From the NCBI GenBank assembly GCA_965120415.1, contig CBCPNA010000004.1:1-23663 (forward strand): DNA of 23,663 bases, written 5' to 3'. Position numbers and translations under genes: made by a program. The stretch is from CBCPNA01 sp965120415. GTDB lineage: Bacteria; Bacillota; Clostridia; Lachnospirales; CAG-274. This document shows, in pieces, positions 15,316-21,911 of this stretch. Every line of letters starts with the position of its first letter. The stretch's first letter is position 1. The notes under the pieces are model-generated. The model saw only the letters and a list, made by a program, of their open reading frames with translations. It ran no database searches and was not told the origin of the DNA.

Positions 15316-16017
15316 TTATCTTCTTCTATTATTTAATATCAAGAGCAACCTAAGTAGCTGTAAAACGCTTGTTATAGCAGCAGCTACATATGTTAAAGCA
15401 GCCGCCCCCAAGACTTTTTTAGAGCCTTCAACCTCATTAACTTCTAAAAAGCCGTATCTTTCAAGCAAATCATTAGCACGTTTGGATGCGTTAAATTCTA
15501 CCGGTAAAGTAACTATTTGAAATAAAACAACAAGCGCAAATAATATAATACCTACTTGTAATATAATATTATTGTTTGAAAAGCCAATAAGCAAGCCAAT
15601 AACAATTAAAGGCCATGAAAGCATAGAGCCTATATTAACAATAGGAGCAAGCATAGTCCTAAAAGATAAAGGTGCATAGCCTTCATTATGCTGTATAGCA
15701 TGCCCAACCTCATGCGCCGCAACGCTAACAGCCGCTATTGTGCTAGATTCAAAATTGCTTTTAGAAAGCCTTACCTTTTTTGCACGTGGGTCGTAATGGT
15801 CGCTTAAAAACCCACTTGTTATCTCTATAGAAACATCGCTAATACCTTGCCTATTTAATAATTCCATAGCAACCTGCGCACCAGTCATATTTTTTTTGCT
15901 ATATATTTTAGAATATTTATTATATGCAGAATTAATTTTTATCTGTGCAAATATAGATAATATAATAGCAGGAATAATTAACAATATTGTATAATCATAT
16001 CCATAATAATAATACAT
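15316..16017 (-). CDS. yugP: Zinc metallopeptidase, YugP family
   Basis: A 233-residue membrane zinc peptidase. A hydrophobic helix (about 10-27) is followed by a soluble part with HEVGH (102-106), the HExxH metal site, in VAAHEVGHAIQH. Two more hydrophobic segments (about 125-147 and 153-175) and PVEFNASKRA, which may supply the third ligand Glu, come next. The C-terminus has a last helix and an Asn/Arg-rich end. The start ATG 16015-16017 has GAAAGGTGG upstream; the longer in-frame reading to about 16080 lacks an RBS. Its substrate is unknown. It is the last gene of the remA-fmt cluster but has its own likely promoter in the 103-base gap after fmt. In many clostridia rsmB comes next; here a convergent unrelated gene does. 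Confidence 0.9.
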   Translation of the reverse strand: MYYYYGYDYTILLIIPAIILSIFAQIKINSAYNKYSKIYSKKNMTGAQVAMELLNRQGISDVSIEITSGFLSDHYDPRAKKVRLSKSNFESSTIAAVSVAAHEVGHAIQHNEGYAPLSFRTMLAPIVNIGSMLSWPLIVIGLLIGFSNNNIILQVGIILFALVVLFQIVTLPVEFNASKRANDLLERYGFLEVNEVEGSKKVLGAAALTYVAAAITSVLQLLRLLLILNNRRR

Positions 16018-16052
16018 AAAATACCACCTTTCTTTATTAATAACAAAATTTG

Positions 16053-16080
16053 ATAATACTAGGCTAAATAATTTTGACAA
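16053..16080 (-). promoter_or_regulatory. Possible promoter for yugP
   Basis: TTGTCA (16075-16080), a 16-base spacer and TATTAT (16053-16058) on the minus strand lie in the fmt-yugP gap, 35 bases before the ATG. Confidence 0.5.
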
Positions 16081-16120
16081 TAATTATAAAATCACTATAT
16101 ATAAAACAATATTAGCAAAT

Positions 16121-17050
16121 TTAATTTAAAACAATACCCTTTTCTATATTATGCCCTCTTAAATAATCTTGCGTATTCATCCTTTTGCCGCCTTTTGCTT
16201 GCATTTCTTTTATTAAGATAGCAGTATCGTTTGTTTTAACAACAAAGCCTTCTTTGGGTATAATATCTACAATTTCTCCATTATTACCTTTATATCCATC
16301 AACCTCTTTTGCTAAAAATATTTTAAAAACTTCTTCTTTATATATTGTATAAGCAGCCGGAATATCGTTTAATCCTCTTATTAAATTTATTATATCTTTA
16401 GAATTATTATTCCAATTTATATGCCCGGTTTCTTTTTGTATCATAGGGGCATAAGTTGCTTTTATATCATCTTGCTTTTCTGGCTTAAAGCTTTTGTTTT
16501 TAATAAGCTCTATAGCATCTATAAGAGTATCTGCCCCTATTAAAGCCATGCGAGCATATAGGCTTTTATATGTTTCATCTTTTTGTATTTCTATTTCTCT
16601 TTTTAATATTATATCTCCACAGTCAAGCCCCTTTTCCATATACATAATAGTAACCCCTGTTTTTTGTTCGCCGTTTATTATTGCCCATTGTATAGGTGCG
16701 GCTCCTCTGTATTTAGGAAGCAAAGAACCATGAACATTTATACAGCCGTATCTTGGCAAATTTAAAACATTTTCTGGCAAAATCTGCCCATAAGCAACAA
16801 CAACAAATAAATCAGCATTAAAAGCTTTAAGTGTATTAAAAACTTCTTCTTCTTTTATATTTTGTGGTTGTAATATATTTTTTATACCATTTTGTATAGC
16901 AAACTGCTTAACCGGAGTATTTGTAAGCTTATTACCCCTGCCTTTTGCTCTATCGGGCTGAGATACAACAGCTAAAACATTATGCTTTGATATAAGCTTT
17001 TCTAGCGTTTTTACTGCAAAATCTGGCGTACCCATAAAAACTATATTCAA
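16121..17050 (-). CDS. fmt: Methionyl-tRNA formyltransferase
   Basis: Formylates Met-tRNA-fMet using 10-formyltetrahydrofolate, so that translation starts with formyl-methionine. It has 309 residues, normal for the family. The N-terminal hydrolase fold starts MNIVFMGTPDFA. The catalytic set is Asn105 and His107 in INVHGS, SLLPKYRGAAPIQWAI (109-124), and Asp143 in KGLDCGD. A C-terminal tRNA-binding domain follows from about 205. The start codon is TTG (17048-17050), with GAGGTGA upstream. The family N-terminus begins exactly here, and the next ATG is five codons later inside the conserved GTPDF motif. It follows def by 24 bases; the two gene products act at opposite ends of the formyl-Met cycle. 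Confidence 0.96.
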   Translation of the reverse strand: MNIVFMGTPDFAVKTLEKLISKHNVLAVVSQPDRAKGRGNKLTNTPVKQFAIQNGIKNILQPQNIKEEEVFNTLKAFNADLFVVVAYGQILPENVLNLPRYGCINVHGSLLPKYRGAAPIQWAIINGEQKTGVTIMYMEKGLDCGDIILKREIEIQKDETYKSLYARMALIGADTLIDAIELIKNKSFKPEKQDDIKATYAPMIQKETGHINWNNNSKDIINLIRGLNDIPAAYTIYKEEVFKIFLAKEVDGYKGNNGEIVDIIPKEGFVVKTNDTAILIKEMQAKGGKRMNTQDYLRGHNIEKGIVLN

Positions 17051-17074
17051 AAAATCACCTCTTTAAAATATAAG

Positions 17075-17551
17075 CTATCTTTCTGGCTCTTGTAATTCGG
17101 CATCAAATAATTCTCCTTCCACTAAATCTGTATAAATAATGCCTTCAAGATGATCTATCTCATGCTGCAAAGCCCTTGCCATAAGCTCTGTTCCTTCTAT
17201 AATTATTTCTTCTCCATGTCTATTTAAAGCTTTAACCTTGCAATAATTTGCTCTCGTTACATATCCCGCCTTACCCAAAACGCTAAGACAACCCTCTTGC
17301 CCTAATTTTGGATCCTTTTTTTCTAAAATAACAGGGTTTATAAGCTCTATTAAGCCTTCGCCCAAATCTATTACTACCATACGCCTAAGTATACCTACTT
17401 GAGGCGCCGCAAGCCCAACCCCATCATTTTTATACATTGTTTCAGCCATATCATCTAAAATTGTTAGTATATTTTTATCTATTTTTAAAACTTCTTTTGA
17501 TTTTTTCCTAAGTATATCATCGTCATACTGCCTAATATTTAAAACTGCCAT
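17075..17551 (-). CDS. def: Peptide deformylase
   Basis: Removes the N-formyl group from nascent proteins at the ribosome exit. It has 158 residues. All three motifs are present: GVGLAAPQ (44-51), EGCLS (86-90) with metal ligand Cys88, and QHEIDHLEG (129-137) with His130, catalytic Glu131 and His134. One oddity is that the residue after EGCLSV is Leu where most deformylases have Pro (VPG). AAAGGATGATG serves as the RBS. A 127-base gap and a likely promoter separate it from priA; fmt follows 24 bases after. Confidence 0.96.
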   Translation of the reverse strand: MAVLNIRQYDDDILRKKSKEVLKIDKNILTILDDMAETMYKNDGVGLAAPQVGILRRMVVIDLGEGLIELINPVILEKKDPKLGQEGCLSVLGKAGYVTRANYCKVKALNRHGEEIIIEGTELMARALQHEIDHLEGIIYTDLVEGELFDAELQEPER

Positions 17552-17633
17552 AAAACATCATCCTTTCTTATATTGTATTAAATAAATAAAATATATTAAT
17601 TGCCTTTTTAATTAAAAAAACATTTATATAATG

Positions 17634-17662
17634 ATTTTATCATGAAAGATATATTTAAACAA
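17634..17662 (-). promoter_or_regulatory. Promoter in the priA-def gap
   Basis: On the minus strand TTGTTT (17657-17662), a 17-base spacer ending in TGA, and TAAAAT (17634-17639) lie about 80 bases before def. No strong terminator follows priA, so def-fmt may be read both from the upstream operon and from here. Confidence 0.55.
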
Positions 17663-17678
17663 GTATGTATTATTTGCT

Positions 17679-20237
17679 TTATTGTAAATAATTAGGGTTT
17701 AAGCTAAGGCTTACATAAATTTCTTTTAAATCAATGTGATAATTTAGTCGCTCTACACAGTATAAAACAAACCTTTTAAGCCTTTCTTCGTCTTTAGAGT
17801 TAGCTTTAATAACTATTTTGTATCTAAAGTAATTATTTATTTTTGTTATAGCTGCTTTTGTAGGGGTTGATATTTGAAAATTAGCTTTCTTGTTATAATG
17901 TTTCATTATTTCATTAAGCTTGCTAATAGCATTTTGTACAAGCTCTTCTTTTTTGCTAATAAGCATAACAAAAAATACACTAGCAAAAGGAGGATAAAAG
18001 CCTATTTTTCTTTCTTCAATTTCTTTTTCATAAAAAAGCTCATAATTGCCTTCTTTAACAAAATTAATAACATAATTTTCTGGGTTATATGTCTGGATAA
18101 AAACTTCACCTTTTGTATTAGCCCTTCCTGCCCTTCCTGCTACCTGGGTTAATAGCTGAAAGGTTATTTCATAGCTTTTGTAATGCCCCATATTAAGGGA
18201 CAAATCAGCCATAATAACCCCAACTAAAGACACATAAGGAAAATCTAGCCCTTTTGTTATCATTTGTGTACCTATTAATATATCTGCTTCTTTGTTTTTA
18301 AACTTTTCTAATATAAATTTATGAGAATTTTTTTTGTTAGTTGTATCAAGATCCATTCTCAAAATTTTAGCATAAGGAAAAGCCTTTAAAAGCTCCTTTT
18401 CTATCTTTTGGGTACCAAGCCCTATATATTTTATATATTTTGAGCCACAAGCCGGGCAAATATTAGGCACCGGCTGTACACTGTTGCAATAATGGCACAT
18501 AAGCTTATTATCTTTTAGATGATATGTTAAGTTTACGTTGCACTTTTCACATTGAGAAACATATCCACATTTACGACAAGTTATACATGTAGAATGCCCC
18601 CTTCTATTTAAAAATAAAATTGTCTGTAATTTATTTTGCAAATTTTGCTCTATAGCGTTAAATAAAGGAGCACTAAATATAGTATTATTGCCGTTTTCTA
18701 ATTCTTTTCTCATATCTATTATATTTATATCAAGAAGCGACCTATTTATTCTTTTTCCCATTTTTATAATATTATATAGCCCTTGTTTTGCCTTATAATA
18801 AGACAAAATGCTAGGGGTAGCACTGCCCAAAATAAGCTGGGCATTTTCTAAAACTGCTCTTTCGCTAGCAACTTCTATAGCAGAATATTTTGGCGTTGTT
18901 TCAGAATAATAAGAAAGAGAATGCTCTTCATCTATTATGATAGCGCCTAAATTTTTAAAAGGGGTAAATATAGCAGACCTTGCCCCTATCATTATAGAGA
19001 TTTCTCCTTTTTTTGCCTTTTCCCACTCCAAAAAGCGTTCAGCTGGCGTAAGCTTAGAATGCGTTACAGAAACTTTATCTGCAAAATATTTGATAAATCG
19101 TGTTACCATTTGCATAGTTAGAGAAATTTCAGGAACAAGGACTATAGCTTGCTTACCATTTTCTATCAAATCTTTTATAATTTGTATATAAACTTCTGTT
19201 TTACCGCTACCCGTAACCCCATGTAGCAAAATAGGCTTTTTTTCTTGCAAATATAGATTTTGCTTTATAAAATCTATAGCCATTTGTTGTTCTTTTGTAT
19301 TTTTTATATCAATATTTATTTTAAAATCATCTATATTTTGCTTTTTTGGTTCTGTTAATTTTATAACATTTTTTTTAAGAAGTGCATTTATTGGTTGCAT
19401 AGTTTTTATGTTTAAATCTTTTTTTAGGCTATTTAAATTTAAAGGCTCATTACTTTTTTTTAAAGCAGTCAAAACTTTTGATTGATAATTATTTTTTAAA
19501 ATAATTTTGTTTATTTCTTCTTGTATATTTTCTTTTTGATTATTTATACAAATATATTTTTCTTGTTTTGGTAAATAGACTTTTGGTATTACGCATTGCA
19601 ACGCAACAGTTAATGTACAATAATATTTGTTTGATATAAATTTTGCAAGCTTTATCATGTTTTCATCAAGAAGCGCAAAATCTTCTGTAATGCTTAATAT
19701 ATCTTTTACAAATTCTTCTTCTATTTTTATAATATGTTTTTTCAAAAGTAGCTCTATAGGCTCTGTAGATATGCTTAAATCTTTTTTAAGATTATTTAAG
19801 CTTATGGGTATTTTATTTTTTTTTAAAAATGTTAAAACTTTTGCTTGGTCATCATTTTGTAAAATAATGTTATTTATTTCTTCTTGTATATTTTCTTTTT
19901 GGTTATTTATAAAAACAAAATCATCTTGTTTTGCATATAGCCTTGATATCATGTATTTAATAGCTAATTCTAACGTACAATCATATTTTATTTGTATAAA
20001 ATTTGCTAGATTTTTTATATTTTCATCAAGGGCAATATCTTTTATGCCTGCGTTTTCTTTTAAAAAATCAAAAATATCTATTATATACCCCTGTATTGCA
20101 CGATTGCCTTTACCAAAAGGAAGGTTAACACGCATACCTATTTTTACTTTATCTTCAAGATTAGCTGGAATAGAATAATAAAATATTTTATCAAGGCTTT
20201 TTGTATTTATATCAACTATTATGGATGCAAACTTCAT
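17679..20237 (-). CDS. priA: Primosomal protein N' (PriA helicase) with an internal tandem duplication
   Basis: 3'-to-5' DNA helicase that restarts replication at stalled forks. At 852 residues it is about 100 longer than usual. The N-terminal 3'-DNA-binding domain starts ASIIVDI and includes GMRVNLPFG. The helicase core has Walker A GVTGSGKT (340-347), DEEH (436-439), GSATPS (471-476) and LNRRGHS. The zinc-binding Cys set is C554, C557, C563, C566, C581, C584, C594 and C597. The extra length comes from a diverged direct repeat: residues about 71-190 match 191-299 (for example NNQKENIQEEIN at 111-122 and 232-243, KVLT at 133 and 254, LKKDL at 150 and 271), covering the end of the 3'BD and the winged-helix region. 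Catalytic motifs are intact, so it is probably active. ATG follows AGGAG. It sits 15 bases after rpoZ. Confidence 0.95.
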   Translation of the reverse strand: MKFASIIVDINTKSLDKIFYYSIPANLEDKVKIGMRVNLPFGKGNRAIQGYIIDIFDFLKENAGIKDIALDENIKNLANFIQIKYDCTLELAIKYMISRLYAKQDDFVFINNQKENIQEEINNIILQNDDQAKVLTFLKKNKIPISLNNLKKDLSISTEPIELLLKKHIIKIEEEFVKDILSITEDFALLDENMIKLAKFISNKYYCTLTVALQCVIPKVYLPKQEKYICINNQKENIQEEINKIILKNNYQSKVLTALKKSNEPLNLNSLKKDLNIKTMQPINALLKKNVIKLTEPKKQNIDDFKINIDIKNTKEQQMAIDFIKQNLYLQEKKPILLHGVTGSGKTEVYIQIIKDLIENGKQAIVLVPEISLTMQMVTRFIKYFADKVSVTHSKLTPAERFLEWEKAKKGEISIMIGARSAIFTPFKNLGAIIIDEEHSLSYYSETTPKYSAIEVASERAVLENAQLILGSATPSILSYYKAKQGLYNIIKMGKRINRSLLDINIIDMRKELENGNNTIFSAPLFNAIEQNLQNKLQTILFLNRRGHSTCITCRKCGYVSQCEKCNVNLTYHLKDNKLMCHYCNSVQPVPNICPACGSKYIKYIGLGTQKIEKELLKAFPYAKILRMDLDTTNKKNSHKFILEKFKNKEADILIGTQMITKGLDFPYVSLVGVIMADLSLNMGHYKSYEITFQLLTQVAGRAGRANTKGEVFIQTYNPENYVINFVKEGNYELFYEKEIEERKIGFYPPFASVFFVMLISKKEELVQNAISKLNEIMKHYNKKANFQISTPTKAAITKINNYFRYKIVIKANSKDEERLKRFVLYCVERLNYHIDLKEIYVSLSLNPNYLQ
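19341..20027 (-). repeat. Diverged tandem duplication within priA
   Basis: Two direct copies of about 360 bases (20027-19668 and 19667-19341) encode residues 71-190 and 191-299 of PriA. Most of it is well diverged. One block is nearly identical: 37 of 38 bases match between 19511-19548 and the segment starting at 19874, encoding NNQKENIQEEIN. The divergence elsewhere argues against an assembly artefact. Confidence 0.85.
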
Positions 20238-20252
20238 AAACTCCTCATAATT

Positions 20253-20732
20253 TTATATATCAAATTTTTCAAAAGTATCTGCATCTTCTTCTGTATCAAA
20301 ATCTGTATTAGTTTCTTCTTCATCTGTTGGCTCAAATAGGCTTATGTCTAAAGTATCTGATTCGTCTGATTCATCTATCGTTCCTGCAACAAGGCTTTCT
20401 AATATCTCATCTTCTGTAAGATTTGTTTCTTCATATGGTTGAGCTTTTTTATTATTTTTAAATTTAGGTGGTTCTGTATGTTTTGGTTTTTTATAAATTT
20501 TTGTACCTTGCCCTTCTGGTACAATTTTAATTTTGTTTTGAAAAATTTCTTCAACTGCTGTAGAAACAGGCTTGTTTTTTTTATATTCTACCATAGGGTC
20601 GTCGCCCTCTATAATTTGCCTTGCCCTTTTAGCAACTGCTATAACAACAGTGTATCTTGTTGTTATTTCGTCCTTTTCTGTAGCGTTTTGATTTAAAACG
20701 TTCATAAGCTCTACATAAGATGGTACAAGCAT
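20253..20732 (-). CDS. rpoZ: RNA polymerase omega subunit with long acidic C-terminal extension
   Basis: Small RNA polymerase subunit that helps fold and hold beta prime. Residues about 1-65 hold the conserved core: PSYVELM near the start, RYTVVIAVAKRARQI (26-40) and KPVSTAVEEI (54-63). The protein then continues to 159 residues, about twice the usual 60-90. A basic linker (about 66-98, many Lys and Pro) is followed by an acidic stretch (100-159, rich in Glu, Asp and Thr) without hydrophobic structure, probably disordered. The start ATG has AGGAGTG upstream, inside the end of gmk; the gap to gmk is 4 bases. The gmk-rpoZ-priA order supports the call. The role of the tail is unknown. Confidence 0.92.
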   Translation of the reverse strand: MLVPSYVELMNVLNQNATEKDEITTRYTVVIAVAKRARQIIEGDDPMVEYKKNKPVSTAVEEIFQNKIKIVPEGQGTKIYKKPKHTEPPKFKNNKKAQPYEETNLTEDEILESLVAGTIDESDESDTLDISLFEPTDEEETNTDFDTEEDADTFEKFDI

Positions 20733-20736
20733 TTAA

Positions 20737-21348
20737 TTACACTCCTTTTTCTAAAAATAAATCTATTAAATCTAAATGCCTTTTAGCAGACATTTGTTCA
20801 GCCTTAATAATATTGTCAATATTTTGGACTGCCTCTTCAACAATATCATTTATAACAATATAGTCATACATATTAATAAGCTTTATTTCTTCTTTTGCCT
20901 TTTTCATCCTTAAATTAATTTTTTCTTCATCTTCTGTTGCTCTGCCTAAAAGCCTTTTTTTTAGCTCAAAAATAGTCTTAGGGGTTAAAAAAATAAGCAC
21001 CGCATCATTAAACTTTTTTTTAACTTGTAATGCCCCTTGAACCTCTATTTCTAATATAACATGCTTTCCCTTTTTTAGCTGCTGTTCAACATAAAAAAGA
21101 GGAGTACCGTAATAATTATCGCAAAATTTAGCGTATTCTAAAAGCATATTATTTTTTATCATTTCTTGAAACTGCTTAGTTGTTCTAAAAAAATAATGCA
21201 CCCCTTCAAGCTCATTAGCTCGTGGCTCTCTTGTTGTAACAGAAGTTGATAAAGAATATTTTTTGTTTTCTATAAGTTTTGAAACAACAGTGCCTTTACC
21301 AGCACCCGAAGGGCCAGAAACTATGACAAGTAAGCCTTTTTTGTTCAT
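20737..21348 (-). CDS. gmk: Guanylate kinase
   Basis: Phosphorylates GMP to GDP with ATP, supplying GTP and dGTP. The 203-residue length is normal. P-loop SGPSGAGKGT (11-20), the GMP-binding segment SVTTREPRANELEGVHYFF (36-54) and ILEIEVQGALQVK (98-110) are all present, followed by a typical lid region with RLLGRATEDEEKI. AAAGGGG lies 7 bases before the ATG. It is the second gene of the remA operon, 12 bases after remA and 4 bases before rpoZ, so tight co-transcription is expected. Confidence 0.97.
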   Translation of the reverse strand: MNKKGLLVIVSGPSGAGKGTVVSKLIENKKYSLSTSVTTREPRANELEGVHYFFRTTKQFQEMIKNNMLLEYAKFCDNYYGTPLFYVEQQLKKGKHVILEIEVQGALQVKKKFNDAVLIFLTPKTIFELKKRLLGRATEDEEKINLRMKKAKEEIKLINMYDYIVINDIVEEAVQNIDNIIKAEQMSAKRHLDLIDLFLEKGV

Positions 21349-21360
21349 CTATATTCCCCT

Positions 21361-21639
21361 TTATTCTAAAATTTCATTATCTGTAGGCTCAAAATCTTTA
21401 GCAATAAGCCTGTTAGCGACTGTTTCTGGCTGGATAGAGGACAAAACAATATGTTCGCTATCTGTTATGATAACTGCTCTTGTCTTTCTGCCGTATGTTG
21501 CGTCTATCAATTTGCTGTTATCTCTAGCTTCTTGTATAATCCTTTTGATAGGGGCAGACTCTGGGCTAACAATCGCAACTATCCTATTAGCTAAAACAAT
21601 ATTGCCAAATCCAATATTAATAAGTTTTATAGCAGACAT
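21361..21639 (-). CDS. remA: RemA family DNA-binding regulator (DUF370)
   Basis: A 92-residue protein of the RemA/YlzA family. In B. subtilis RemA is a DNA-binding activator of biofilm matrix and osmoprotection genes. Conserved parts are INIGFGNIVLANRIVAIVSPESAPIKRI (8-35) and DATYGRKTRAVIITDS (46-61), with the Arg residues implicated in DNA contact. The start at 21637-21639 is preceded by GAGGAG with 7-base spacing; a reading extended to 21687 passes over this RBS and is rejected. It heads the remA-gmk-rpoZ-priA cluster. In other clostridia yicC usually precedes remA; here an unrelated divergent gene does. Confidence 0.95.
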   Translation of the reverse strand: MSAIKLINIGFGNIVLANRIVAIVSPESAPIKRIIQEARDNSKLIDATYGRKTRAVIITDSEHIVLSSIQPETVANRLIAKDFEPTDNEILE

Positions 21640-21675
21640 AAAATTCTCCTCAGTTTTAAAATTGTTACAAAATAT

Positions 21676-21704
21676 ATTATATATCAAATTTTTTAAAAAA
21701 GCAA
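21676..21704 (-). promoter_or_regulatory. Sigma-A type promoter for remA-gmk-rpoZ-priA
   Basis: On the minus strand TTGCTT (21699-21704), a 17-base spacer and TATAAT (21676-21681) place the start about 30 bases upstream of the remA ATG. Confidence 0.75.
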
Positions 21705-21854
21705 TACAAGCTACAAAATCAAATATGAAAATTGCATTAATACAATATAAAATTGTGTAATTATTTTAATTAAAAAGATGTTTTTTAATAACCTTTGTTG
21801 CTTTAAAGCTTGTGTTGATATATTGATACAAAAATAGAAGATTTGATAAGCTAG

Positions 21855-21883
21855 TTGTAATATGTAGAAAAATGTGGTAGTAT
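21855..21883 (+). promoter_or_regulatory. Possible promoter for the TPR/NDPxEG gene
   Basis: TTGTAA (21855-21860), 17 bases and TAGTAT (21878-21883) preceded by TGG. A TATAAT at 21889-21894 is too close to the RBS (AAGGGG, about 21900-21904) to serve a normal leader. Three TTGATA hexamers (21815, 21823, 21843) lie just upstream. Confidence 0.4.
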
Positions 21884-21911
21884 GTACGTATAATGTTATA
21901 AGGGGTGTAGT

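Noticed and set aside
19341..20027. Frameshift or assembly duplication in priA
   Set aside because: The frame is intact and the copies differ at most positions, so it is an old internal duplication rather than a sequencing error.
20439..20696. Plus-strand Phe/Cys-rich frame opposite rpoZ
   Set aside because: A shadow of rpoZ with no ribosome binding site and no sensible composition.
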